The notes beneath the pieces are model-generated. The model was not told where the DNA came from, did not search any database, and was given only the letters and a program-made list of their open reading frames with translations. Both the position numbers and the translations under genes were made by a program. From Orientallactaga sibirica (lineage: Eukaryota; Chordata; Mammalia; Rodentia; Dipodidae): a stretch of DNA of 64,000 nt. The stretch is taken from positions 10,448,501-10,512,500 of the forward strand of contig JAEOAD010000024.1 in the NCBI GenBank assembly GCA_036365145.1. The letters run 5' to 3'. Positions 34,855-45,942 of this stretch are shown here, piece after piece (the stretch's first letter is position 1; each line of letters starts with the position of its first letter).

Positions 34855-36111
34855 CTTTTCACCTGTTGCAGCGCTTGTTGCCCTGGAGAGGGTATGATGA
34901 AGACTAACCTTAAGCTTCTCCTACTTCTCTCTCTCTTTTCCTCTTCTCTCTCTTTGCTTACTCTCTTATATATTGCCTATCTTTTTCTTCCTTCTTTTCC
35001 CTTGGTGCTGACCTGTAACTCCCAGTACTAGTATGTGATTAATATCCACAATGAGCTGCTGATCAGAGAGACCTACAAGGTTTCCTAAAAGAAGACATAT
35101 TTCTGTCAGAGGACTTGATGACCTGCCAAAGATTAATGGTAAGACCCAACGGCAGAAGACACCATATGCTGTTGGTATGGAACATGGAGTGACCTGACTG
35201 GAATCTGGAAGAGAGTCAGTTCCCAGTGAGTTAGCTTGTCTAGTGCTAGAAGTTGCTACATGAGTGACTGGGGCAAAATGAACAACAACAACCCAAGCAA
35301 TGTGTGATCTAAGCTTCTTAGTGTAGCAGCAAACAGCCTAACTTGATGCTCATACAAGGGCAATAGTGGCACACAGTGATGGTGGGTAACCAACTACTCT
35401 TGATTTGGCTAATAGATCTGCTCAGTGGAATGGAACCCATAGCTCAAACTGGAAAGCAAGTCAGAACCATATCCAAAAATTGAGCCTTCTCTCCAATATC
35501 AAGCTCCCACCAATCGTGGGCTACAAAAGATCCTACATCTATAAAATTCTCCCTAATATAATAATGGTTATGCATTTCTCTGGTGCTGACCTCTCTGTCC
35601 ATTGGAGAATTTCCTTCTCTTTTTCAAATAGATGCAAAACCTGAGGAGAGAATCAGCCCATCACATCTCACCAGGGTCCCAGCTATAGAGTAATGGGGAA
35701 ATGAGCAAGAGGGCTGCTTGATTGATGAACCTGGTACCAATACAAGGGTAAAGGAGATAGACACAGAGAACACTCAACTCCTACCAAACCAGATGTCCAG
35801 AGACACACAGGCTCCCTAGACCTCATCACTGAAGTAGACCTAAAATGATACCAACAAGGCTCAAGGAAATTCACAGAAGAGGGGGTGGAAAGATTGTTAG
35901 AGCCACAAGTTGGGACATTATGCACAGAGATATTGCCTCTTACCCATAACGGATAGCTACCCCCACACTGCATGATCTATATCCCCAACAAGGAGAGTCC
36001 CTTTGGAGGCAAGAGGGCAAGAAGGAGGCTAACAATGGTACCAGCATGACTACATACACACTGTCTACATAACTAATAATAATAATAATAAAAACTTTTC
36101 ACCTGTTGCAG
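34855..36111 (+). mobile_element. 5'-truncated L1 (3'UTR only) with perfect 17-bp TSD
   Basis: Body 34872–36094 is the 3'UTR of the same family as the full-length L1 (shared 'gatgaagactaacct', 'aatccacaatgagctg', 'gagccacaagttggg'), ending in (AAT)n/A. Flanked by 'cttttcacctgttgcag' at 34855–34871 and 36095–36111, identical. A comparatively recent insertion. Confidence 0.96.
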
Positions 36112-36579
36112 GTGTCATTGAAGTACTTTTAATTTATGGTCTCAGATGACTCAAAATCCCCTATTTCCTTAAAGCTTGCATTCTGACTTTGAAAATATTA
36201 AATATTATTTTGAAAATAGCTTAATATGACTGGTCTGATATGTACTGGAATTCAGTGCATGTTCACATATTATTTACTGTTTATCCTGTGTCAGTTTTGG
36301 TATGGTTATTTTTAAAACTTCATACTGTTTAAGATGAGAATTAAAAATATTTTGATAAACAAATGTGCTTTTACTTTATAAGAATAAACTAGTAAAGTTA
36401 AACTTAAATTCAAAAATAAATGCTAACAGAAAATAGAAAATGCCACATCAATCTTATATTTCATATTTTAGGTATAATGAGCTTTTCATACTTTACATAA
36501 ATTATTATGGGTTATAAATAATAGAGAGTTTCCTCTTCCAGGATAACAGCTCAGGTCCCTGCACTGTTATTACTCACTA
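36112..36579. other. AT-rich unique-looking DNA
   Basis: Nothing recognised. Confidence 0.5.
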
Positions 36580-37165
36580 ATGGTTTACTGAAATGAAAAT
36601 TCACGTTAAAGCAGTTTGGCTTTTCATCATGTGAACTAAAGTTCCCAGGAAATAGCTGTATCTTCTGCACCTACTTCCAGCAAGGCTGAATGGACTGATA
36701 AAGCTCCCATGGCCACAGGGAGATGGAATGTTGTAAGTCAGAGACAAACTACTTTGGACTACCTTTAACGCCTTAATAGCCAGCTTGCCCATCTCTGTGT
36801 CTGAACTAACATCCTGCGACTATCAGTTGATCAAGTGTAATCCCTTATGAAATGCAAGAACAGACCTCAGCTTCCACCAACTTAAGGGCTAAGAATGTCA
36901 TCAGATAGTAACCAAGGCCTATGGTGTAGATTTCCCTGCCTTGCTGTAACCCGCCTACCTGATGGTCAGCCAATGTATTTGAAAAGTGCCTTGATTTATG
37001 ACTCTCTTTTGTTCTGTAATGATAAACCTCCATGAAATTGTTAACACATTGGAACATAGAGTTGGAGTAACCTAAATCTGTGTTCCTGGGCCATGGTTAC
37101 TCATATTTGGCTCCAGAATAAACTACCTTATATTTCTCTTTGAAGTGAGAGATGTGTCTTTTACA
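36580..37165 (+). mobile_element. ERV LTR (class III-like), sense
   Basis: 'ggctccagaataaactacc' near the 3' end (37111–37130) is a retroviral polyadenylation-signal context, followed by a T-rich end 'gatgtgtcttttaca' ending CA at 37165. Start not resolved; family unnamed. Confidence 0.6.
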
Positions 37166-37169
37166 ATAA

Positions 37170-37327
37170 TCACATATACTTTTTTTTTTTTTCTTTTTTT
37201 TCTTTTTGGAGGTAGGTTCTCACTCTAGCCCAGGCTGACTGGGATTCACTATGTAGTCTCAGGGTGGCCTCCCAAGTGCTGGGATTAATGGCATGCAACC
37301 CCATGCCAGGCTCACATATACTTTTTT
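37170..37327 (-). mobile_element. B1 SINE with internal deletion and 16-bp TSD
   Basis: Minus-strand B1 (37186–37311) flanked by 'tcacatatactttttt' at 37170–37185 and 37312–37327. It lacks the central about 30 bases ('ctcgaactcacagtgatcct' region) present in other copies. Confidence 0.95.
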
Positions 37328-37400
37328 AACCTCCTAGATGTACACATGACTATAATTTTTTAGTAATTTCCAGATTTTTCTTTGTGATGATACAATTTAG

Positions 37401-38248
37401 TTTTTTTTTTTTTTTTTTTTTTTTTTTCAGTATGTAAAAGCATAGAGCATTTATTCTGCAGAATTAGCCAGCATGCTCGGGTCAACCACTCGTACAAAAT
37501 AGCAATGACCAGAGGAGCTCACAGGCTCCCTTTTAAGCACTGTTAAAGGAATTTTGGCAGGCTTTTAATCTTTTAACATGATTGGCTAATTTGAACAGGA
37601 ACTTGTGTTTTTTTTTTTGATTGGTTTTGGCGGCCAGGTCTGGGGGAATTTCAGGCAGAGGAGGTAACCTCCTAATGTGATTGGCTAAGCAAGCAGCAGT
37701 TACGTTTGTCCATACTCAGCCCCCAGAGCTCGCCCCTCCTGGAAATTGAAACTTTGGCCTAGTCATGGCGTCAATTTGGTCCCTTCATTTCCCCCTTGAG
37801 TTTGTTTCCATCTCAAATCTTTGAGATTCTAATGGTTGGTACTATTGTCTCTGAACATTAATTGTACTAAGCGATCCTTAACAAATCTGACCAAGGCCCA
37901 CAAGTGAGGGCAAGCAACAAAAGGATAAGGGGACCTGTTAAGTTAGAAATTAAAGTTGTTGGCCAGGTCAACCAGTTAAACATAGATTTGTACCAGCTTT
38001 GAGATTGTTTTTTATAACACCAGAATGGTTAACATAGAAACAACATTTTTTCTTTAAAGCAACACAGAGACCACCTTGTTGTAGGAATAGTAGATCTAAA
38101 TCTTGTCTGTTTAAGATCCAGTGGGGCAGGATGTGGGGTATACATTTATATAAGGGGTACACTTGGCTCTTAACAGGGCAAGGGAAGGAGTTCCATCTAT
38201 CATTTGCTGGACTCTAGGATTAATTTAATTAAAGTCTCCTTTAAGGTC
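37401..38248 (-). mobile_element. Gammaretrovirus-like ERV 3' end ending in poly(A)
   Basis: On the minus strand: a decayed env transmembrane tail (about 38248–37798) with the hydrophobic Gly-Pro-Leu-Ile-Leu-rich anchor type and several stops. Next is a polypurine tract 'aagggggaaa' (37797–37788), then an LTR beginning TGAAGGG at 37787. The LTR runs 360 bases, past AATAAA (37455–37450), and stops 22 bases later in a 27-base A tail (37427–37401). U5 is absent. This is what a polyadenylated ERV transcript would look like after L1-mediated reverse transcription. Not intact; annotation only. Confidence 0.75.
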
Positions 38249-38255
38249 CAATTTA

Positions 38256-38711
38256 TTTATTTATTTTTAATCTGTCCTGAACTTTAGTTTTTAAAACAGA
38301 AAATAAATCAAAATAATGTGTTGTAAGTTAATCTGGTTCATTATAATCTTTCTATTCAGGTATTTGGAAGATGGCTCAGCATGTAAGTATACTTCATTGG
38401 ATACCTACACATATTAATATCCAGAATAAATTTCTACATTGAAATTTATGTCATAAACTCTCTGATGTTCTCTGATTTAAATTTGTCAATTAAAGTTGCA
38501 CATTAAGATGAAGATCCCAGGACTAGCCAGCATTATGCCTGTCTGTGACCTTTCTTTATCACATCTAACTTGGGGACTTTCTCAGTGTCAAGATGGTGTT
38601 TTTCAACATCTTTGATTATCTCTCAATTTGAATTTTTTTATTTATATGGGAAAAAAGTTTTGGAACATATTTACTAACTCAAATCATAACATAAATATTT
38701 TATTTCAGTTC
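38256..38711. other. AT-rich unique-looking DNA
   Basis: Nothing recognised. Confidence 0.5.
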
Positions 38712-38953
38712 TAGAATAATAGAATTTTTATTTTTTGTTTATTTTTATTTATTTGAGAAAGAGAGATACAGAAATAGACAAGTAAAGAGAGAAAATGGGC
38801 ATGCCGGGGCCTCCAGCCACTGCAAACAAACTCCAGATGTGTGTGCCCCCTTGGGCATCTGGTTTATGAAGATCCTGGGGAATCCTACTTGGGTCATTTG
38901 GCTTTGCAGGAAAGCACCTTAACTGCTAAGCCATCTCTCCAGCCCATAGAATA
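38712..38953 (-). mobile_element. B2-like SINE, antisense, with short TSD
   Basis: SINE 38720–38945 on minus, with good 'ccatctctccagccc' right end. Flanks 'tagaataa' at 38712–38719 and 38946–38953. Confidence 0.93.
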
Positions 38954-39399
38954 ACATAATTTCATAAGTTCAAAATAAAACATGTAAATGACCAAGAAAC
39001 AATTCCATTCACATGTTCCTCACTATGACCAAACATAATCAATGGACTTGCTTAGAAGATTTCAAAATGAGCTGACCTGAAAGATACCTCTGTCACTTCC
39101 TATTTCCAGCATGCTTTGCCTCTCTTCAACATAAATTTGTATATTCTCTCTTGTCAATCTTATCCAAGGAACTAACACCTAGGATTATGATTGAAGTCAG
39201 ATACATCAAGTGACTTGTGTCAAAGGCTACATAATGAATTAATTCCATAAATACTAACTCAGCATACATTTCGCACCATGACCTGACATAATTTTCAATG
39301 ATGTAATGGTGAAGAAGTTGTCCAGGTATACTCAAAAGATTTCTTCATTTCCTTGCCACTTTATCTGGATATGAAGCTCTGATTTTAGCTAAAGCTGTC
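38954..39399. other. Unique-looking DNA
   Basis: Nothing recognised. Confidence 0.45.
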
Positions 39400-39925
39400 T
39401 TTTGACAAGTTAAAGCCTTAGCTTTTCCAATGATGAGAGTAGGAGAAAGAAACTTGCCAGGCATTTAGGGGAGAGACACAGAAATTGAGCCATTTTGTAT
39501 TTTGACCTTGATTTGTGGGTGTTTGATTAAAGTGGATGTTAAGGCAAAACTGTTCTCTGCTGGGTATGACATGGATGAGCTGACCAGCTGAAGGAAGGCT
39601 AGCTCTGGAAGAAAGATGAAACAAAATGAAACAAAACAAAACCAAAGTTGTATCAATAGGCTGCCAACCTCCTTTTAAAGCCCCTCTGAGAAGCATAGGC
39701 ATGGTGCCATTGCCCTGACAAGTTTTGCTTTTCTTCCTCACTTGCAAAGCAACCTGTATATGAAATGTGTCCTGTTACCCAGCTGGTGTTTGGAGATGCA
39801 CTGGAACACCTGCCTACTCAGAAACAGAGACTTTCCCCTTAATAAACTTTCTTTTACTCTTCTAATTAAACTTGTAAAAATCTTATATTTTTGTATCAGG
39901 AAATTTCTCTCTTTAAGATTCTAAT
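39400..39925 (+). mobile_element. ERV LTR-like sequence, sense
   Basis: Has a polyadenylation-signal region 'ccccttaataaactttc' (about 39835–39851). Its text 'gctggtgtttggagatgcac' recurs in altered form at about 40350–40372 ('ggtgcttggaggtgtacac'), so two related units sit either side of a SINE. Confidence 0.5.
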
Positions 39926-39933
39926 GAAATGAT

Positions 39934-40158
39934 GGGGCCAGAGAGATGGCTTAGTGGATAAGGGGCTTGCCTGAGAAACCTAAAGACCGATGTTTGTCTC
40001 CCCAGATCCCAAGTAAACCAGACACATACTGTGATGCATGTGGAAGGTCACATGTGGTTGCACAAGCATCTGGAGTTAAATTACAGTGGCTGGAGGCCTT
40101 AGTGAGCCAATTTTCTCTCTCTTTCTCTCACTCTCTGTCTCTTTCTCACTCTCTCTCA

Positions 40159-40188
<30 letters not shown>
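39934..40188 (+). mobile_element. B2-like SINE with 26-base A tail
   Basis: Body with CT-rich 3' part, then about 26 uninterrupted A (40162–40187). Includes an extra internal segment of the long subfamily. Confidence 0.93.
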
Positions 40189-40190
<2 letters not shown>

Positions 40191-40229
40191 CCAGTCTGTT
40201 GCACTTGCCTCAAACTAAAATAAGTCTAG

Positions 40230-40800
40230 GAAAATGAAGCCAGAGCCTTGGGTTCAGAATAAGCTTTGGCATAAAGAACCTTGGTTCTGCTTGGCTTCTC
40301 CTTTACAAAGCAACTTAGTGACCAAACAGCTATGTCTAGCTATTCCATCGGTGCTTGGAGGTGTACACTGGAACCCCCTGGTGTGGTCACAGGGACAGGA
40401 AAAGGAAAGTGATCAGCTCCTTGACTGGAAAGGAATTCAAAGGCACCTTGTAAATATTGGGCTGTAGCTATACATACTTCTTCATATCTCAGGGCAGCCA
40501 TTTTAAACATGGGTTTATTTCCTTGATGATCAAATGCATAAACCTTGGATCCTAGCTGTCCAGTGGCATCCCCCCACTTAAATACTAATCTTTTCTGCTC
40601 TTCTTCCTTGTTGTCTTTTTCTATGTCAATAAAATCTTTCTGAAAACACACTCTTTTTTTGTGAGTTTCCTTCTTGGAGTTCATGAGCAAAGAATATAAA
40701 GCCCCTGGCCTCAGACAGGCTTTAGTGGCCACATGAAAGTGCCAGTATCCTAGGCCCTGACTGAAGAAAAAGCTGGAAAAAAAACCTTGGGGGAGGTCAA
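40230..40800. other. LTR-related sequence of unknown family
   Basis: Shares text with 39722–39800. A 178-codon minus-strand open frame spans 40340–40873, the longest in the window. I recognise no protein, and it includes 'aaaatggctgccctg'-type text common in LTRs and starts inside a CA microsatellite, so I do not call a gene. Confidence 0.4.
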
Positions 40801-40823
40801 GGAATACCAACAGAATAGAAGGA

Positions 40824-40875
40824 GAGCGAGCACGCGAGCGTGCGCGAGCACACACACACACACACACACACACAC
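40824..40875. repeat. GCGAGC-rich tract followed by (CA)n
   Basis: 'gagcgagcacgcgagcgtgc' with several CpG, running into (CA)n. Confidence 0.9.
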
Positions 40876-41536
40876 TAACTGTACCTAAGTTATTTATTTC
40901 AGAAGTGAAAGTAAAATAGTCAATACAGAAATAACTCTTAAATATTTAGCAATACTAAATAGGGTTGAATTTTCTCATTTAGTTTTCATTTTACAATTTG
41001 TAAAAAAAAAGAGTATCTTTTCTGCAAAAATAAATATGAATGAACTAACTAAAGATAATTTCTTTTTATGAAATGGTAATCCTAATTACAAACTTATTTT
41101 CTACCTTACATTTTAATATCTTTTGTGACATGTTTGGACATAATTCTATACATTGGTTAAGCTTGCCTGAACAGAAGCACAAGATATGGCAGTGAGACCT
41201 ATTTTATCTTAAAAATCCTACTTTACTGATATTGAGTAAACTAGATCATATGGCATAGTTATATTTAATACATGCTGGCACAAGTATTTAATATGTACTT
41301 ATTCCATGTTAAGATTTGAAACTTTTTCCATGCTAAGATTTGAAAGCATTATTTGAATTTTTTTGAGTTCTTTATATGACATCTCTATCAGTTTTCCTTT
41401 TCTGTGGCACACTAGAAATTGAACAAATTTTAAAAAAAACAATAAAAGAGATGGTAATTAACACTCAAGAACTAAATCAGATTGTATCGGGAGCTAGGTA
41501 AGTGTGGAAGAATAAGTAGTGGGTAATTATTTTGCT
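40876..41536. other. AT-rich unique-looking DNA
   Basis: Nothing recognised. Confidence 0.5.
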
Positions 41537-41988
41537 ATTTACTGTGGTTCCTGGGGTCCCCATGGCCGTGGTTCCCTGGATACTTCCAGGAAACTGTGGA
41601 GCAGGGTCTTGAGTGGATGTGTGAGAGGAAGAAACACCCGGGAGACTGCATCAGAAGATAGGTCGTTTATTTGTCAGGGGAATGGGTTTATAAATGTTCA
41701 TTTAGTGGTGGGAAGAGTTACGGGGTATAGGTCACAGGGGGATTGGCTTGTACATGTTGTGGCAGGAAGAGGTACAGGACATAAGCAGACAAAGGTCACA
41801 AGGCTCTGGAGAAAGTCAAACCTAACTCTTATCAGCATATCCATGTGCCCCAGGCTGCGCGGAGGGAGTGGCCTCACTGGGATCTAGGCTCGCTGCAACT
41901 TCGGATCCAGGGCCCTTAGACATGCTTGACAGCTCAGGGCTGCCTAAACTTCCAGTAGCCGGGTTTTCAACTGTGCCCTACAATTTTC
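41537..41988 (-). mobile_element. Class II-type ERV solo LTR, antisense
   Basis: 440-base LTR (41543–41982) reading TGTAGGGCA… to …AACCACA on minus. It has TATA-like 'tttataaaccc', polyadenylation signal 'caaataaacg', then a CpG-bearing R/U5. Flanking 6-mers 'atttac' (41537–41542) and 'attttc' (41983–41988) differ at one base, consistent with the 6-bp TSD of class II ERVs. Confidence 0.8.
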
Positions 41989-42387
41989 TAGTGTGCCTCA
42001 GCAAAGTAACTATAATGGGTATTTCAGGTAAATTATCTGTTTTTAGTTGCAGAAAGTATTAAGAAACTAACTTTTAGAATCAAAAACAAACTTAAGAAGA
42101 TCAAGTATATAATGGAGATTTACTTCCTCATTTGTTTTTAGTAAGAGCTAAAAACAATAGGAAGAGAAAGAAGAGAGAGAGAGTTCTAATTGGGTTTAAA
42201 ATAATATAGGGATACAATTACTTATGTCATGGATTAGAAAAGCCTGTAAAATTTCTGAAATCTAAATATTTTAGGTCTTGGGAAGAGGATATGTGGAATT
42301 GTTACACTAACTCTTTCCTGTAAAACATATTGTATGAGGTAATATTAACAATATCATATTCAACACTTGAAACAAAATTTGCAAATC
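41989..42387. other. AT-rich unique-looking DNA
   Basis: Nothing recognised. Confidence 0.5.
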
Positions 42388-42580
42388 AGGGATGGGGAGA
42401 TTGCTCAGTGGTTAAAGCCACTTGCTTGCAAAGCCTGATGGTTTGATTTTCCAGTACATAAAACCAGAAGCACAAAGTGAGGCATGTGTCTGGAGTTCAT
42501 TTGTGGTGACAACATGCCCTAGAATGCCAAGTTATTTCCTTCTCTTTCTCTTTCAAATACATAAATATTTTTAAAAATTA
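42388..42580 (+). mobile_element. B2-like SINE, sense, diverged
   Basis: 'gggatggggagattgctcag' start, 'ttgcttgcaaagcctgatgg', A-rich end. Confidence 0.88.
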
Positions 42581-43284
42581 CAAACCAAGTATCTAGAAGT
42601 AATAGTATATGGAATAATCATAATTGCACAGACTTCCTGAAAATACCTACCATTTGGTTTATCTAGGCATTATGTTTCTTCTGTATGTGAACACTCCATT
42701 TATGTACTCTCGTCTATTTCTCCCTAATGATCCAATGAGATAAGAAATAATGGACTATGACAGATTTAATAAATAAGATATGTTAACTGTGTTTTTTAAC
42801 ATGGTATGTACTAAACCCTGCTATATCATCCCTAATATTATGTTAGTTAATAATATAAAGTTAATATTTTGTCTATGTTTCTGACATAAACTCTGATCTT
42901 TTGTGTAACCATGACAACTTTCTAACCAAACAATCATACACCATGCTTCCTGGTGTACATACCTGAAAATTAAACTGGCTACTGAAACTCAATCTTCTTT
43001 TGAGGTGTGAAAAAATGGTTTGATATATTTTTTGAAAATACTTTCAAAACTAATCTTAAAGAAAAAATGTTCAAAAAAAGAATTAAAACCATATGAAAAC
43101 TGATATATCATGGTGAAGACTATGTTATACAAGAAATTATGGTGTCCCTGTGGAATGTTTGAGCAGAACAATTTGCAATAGTCCACAAATAAAAGTCATT
43201 TCGGTAGCTACTTTTATTTTCTGTAATTACCAAGGACTTCATTTGATCAGTATGGAGAGTTTTGATCAAGGTCAACCTCTGTTC
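42581..43284. other. AT-rich unique-looking DNA
   Basis: Nothing certain. 42640–42770 might hold a very old MIR relic. Confidence 0.4.
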
Positions 43285-43550
43285 TAGTATGAAGGTAAAA
43301 TGTCCCACAAAGTTCATGTGTTTTAACATTTGGTCCCCAGCTGTTTGTGCTGTTTAGAAATACTATGTAACTTACAGGAGATGGAGCTTTGCTGGAGAAA
43401 GTGGTCATTGGGAGCAAGCATTGAGGTATTTTATCAGATCTCATGTTCCATTCTTCTCTGCTTCCTCTCTGGCCTGTCATGCAGGAAAACAGATGGAACT
43501 GGAAAATATTAAATAAAATGAGATAACTCAGTTTCCTAAGTACACTGTAT
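43285..43550 (+). mobile_element. MaLR LTR-like sequence, sense
   Basis: 'gtcccacaaagttcatgtgt', 'aacatttggtccccagctg', 'gctttgctggagaaagtgg': MaLR order. Diverged. Confidence 0.6.
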
Positions 43551-43949
43551 GCTTTGTCTTATATGAGGCTCCTAGCTTCGAATTTTTATTATGAAGTGCA
43601 TTTATGTGAGAATAACTGTATGTAGAGCCCAGGAAATAAGGAGCTGAAGATAAGGAGAAAGGCAGCTTTAAAATGTGTGGGCTTTCTGAAAGAACATGTG
43701 ATTTGAATGAGGAAATGGGGACTAGTGGAAGGGGAAAGCTTCAGAAAGAATGTGTAGGGGAAAAGAGAGGAGGTAAGGGTCAACCAAAATTAATGAAGTA
43801 TGGAAAATCAGTAAGAAAGTGTGATATTTGTTAAGTTAATTGGGAGATACAGAAAGTTCAAAAGAAAAATAAAACAATTCAAATGGAAGTACCCTCTTTG
43901 GGTGGAGCCATCTGTTTCTAAAAGCCATAGGTTATTATCAAATGTAAAT
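43551..43949. other. Purine-rich unique-looking DNA
   Basis: Nothing recognised beyond a purine-rich bias (43620–43790). Confidence 0.45.
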
Positions 43950-45240
43950 CCTAGTGCCAGGTATAGTGAACAGAGAGGACCATAAAGCCCCCAAACAATA
44001 CAGGCTCCTGTTGATGCTCTTGGTTACCCAACAGAACTCACTTCATTTTGTTGGAGACAGAACATTTGCTGCTTGCAGGACACATAGAATTCAAGCTACA
44101 ACTATGCTAGAAGCTTCTTCCCTGTTGGCCACTCCTCGTAGTGCTAGAAGATTCTATGCAGGCCACTGCAGGAAAAAACAAAATCTTCAAATAAAACATC
44201 AATAATCAAACCCAGCAGTAGATCTAACATGTGTGCCACCTAATCAATCAGAGAGACAACATGTGTCCACAGGTGCCAATAGTGTAAGTTTGTTACAGAG
44301 GTAACCAACTATCATCTGATTGGATTTGAGGCCTGATTCACAGGAGGAAATTCACACCTTTTACTATAATGTATTCACATACCCCAGGTGTGTGGAGGGG
44401 TTATAGGCAATACTGGGGAAGCAACTGTTGGGCTAAATAGACATCATATGTCTGCCAAACTGCCTTCTTAATTAATCATCATGTTTATGTCTATAGATTA
44501 GTGCTGCTGCCAGCTTTTATTAGAGATTCTTTTTGCCCTGGGCTACAGTGACTTACAGCTAGTCAAAATAATGAGAAGTGATGGTTGAATGCTCATCCAT
44601 AATTAAACTAAAATCACCCCTTGTAAGGCTCAGCAAACACTAGAGATCAAGATACAGAAGGAATGTAAGAACTGGGGGAAAGGGAAGATGGTGTGGATGC
44701 TGATTTCCAGACATGAAATGGATGTCACAGTCTTAAACTCACAGCAATGAGTACCTGCATATGATCTTTGAAAGACTGGGACTTTTAATATCCCAGTGTT
44801 TAGGGGTGAAGGGCTCTGAAGGCCCCATTTCTCACTGTGGTTCTACATATAGAAATAGTTGATAAGGAAGGGAGAAACATTTTTTTAATGGTGTAGCTAT
44901 GGGTAAGTTGTCCATGCCCTGCAAAAAAACTCCTCACTCATGCTCATGTAAGCAACTTTAATGAAACTCATTGAGTAATCCAGAAACATGACAGGAAATT
45001 AGAAAGGAAGCTAGTTTGGAAGGGGATCATTGGAAACGGACGGGGGACAACAAAAGGTAGTATTGCTGAATATTATCGAAATATATCATATGCATGTACA
45101 AAATGTCATAATAGCTAATGTATAAATATTGTATGATAATAACACTATGGAAATGAGGAAGAAAAAGTATTTCAATTTTAACATCAAATAAAATCAGAAA
45201 CAAACAGTAAAAATATATTTTATAATCCCTATGAGCCAAT
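43950..45240 (+). mobile_element. L1 (Lx-like) 3'UTR, sense
   Basis: Same type as 451–1305: 'gaggtaaccaactatcatct', 'gaggcctgattcacaggagg', 'agaatgtaag/gaatgtaaga', ending with 'catatgcatgtacaaaatgt'. 5'-truncated. Confidence 0.75.
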
Positions 45241-45286
45241 TTTAAACACATTGGTAAGTAATTGCAAATTTTAGCTCATTAAAAAT

Positions 45287-45440
45287 ACACAGAGTCATTG
45301 CCTCTCCTGCATAACTGATGGCTACCCCCTTAAGGCAAGACCCACATTACCCATGGGGAGAGGTCAGGGTGAAAGCTAACAATGGTACCTTCATGGCTGT
45401 ATATATACTATATACATAATAATAAAAATATATTTAAAAA
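45287..45440 (+). mobile_element. Short 5'-truncated L1 3' end, sense
   Basis: Last about 150 bases of the main L1 family's 3'UTR ('gctaacaatggtaccttcat', AATAATAAAA tail). Confidence 0.85.
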
Positions 45441-45452
45441 AATCAGTTTATT

Positions 45453-45703
45453 GGGCTGGTGAGATGGCTTAGCAGTTAAGGCACTTGCCTGTGAAGCCTA
45501 AGGACCCATGTTTTACTTTCCAGGTACTACATATGTCTGATACCTAAACATGAGGCAAGTGCAAGGTCACACATATCCACTAGGTGGTGAAAGCATCTGG
45601 AGTTCAATTGCAGTGGCTGAGGCCCTGGCACGCCAATTCTCTCTCTCCCTTTGTCTCTCTCTCTCACACACACAAATAAAAAGAAATGAAATTAAAATCA
45701 AAA
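45453..45703 (+). mobile_element. B2-like SINE, long subfamily, sense
   Basis: Directly after the L1 tail; flanking 'cagttta' is repeated at 45446 and 45704. Contains 'ccactaggtggtga' (45577–45590), a CTCF-core-like sequence. Confidence 0.93.
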
Positions 45704-45837
45704 CAGTTTATCATTCTAACCTTGACATGGAAATCCATTTATTTATTTATTTATTTTGAAAGTAGGGTCATTTACAGTAAATCATGATATTTCACAATAT
45801 TTGTATTTTTAGTTATTCATACAGACTTTATTATTAC

Positions 45838-45942
45838 TTTTTTATTTTTTTGGTTTTTCAAGATTTTTTTACTCTAGCTCAGGGTGGCCTCAAACTCATG
45901 GCAATCCTCCTACCTCTGCCTCCGGAGTGCTGGGATAATACA
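45838..45942 (-). mobile_element. B1 SINE, antisense, partial
   Basis: Truncated B1 with 'caatcctcctacctctgcct' and a T-rich left end. Confidence 0.9.

Noticed and set aside
39418..39747. 109-codon minus-strand open frame
   Set aside because: Inside LTR-like repeat, low complexity start, no family.
40824..40875. CpG-rich tract as a CpG island or promoter
   Set aside because: Only about 30 bases and repeat-derived; far too short.
41519..41887. 122-codon plus-strand open frame
   Set aside because: Runs antisense through a class II-type LTR; shadow frame.
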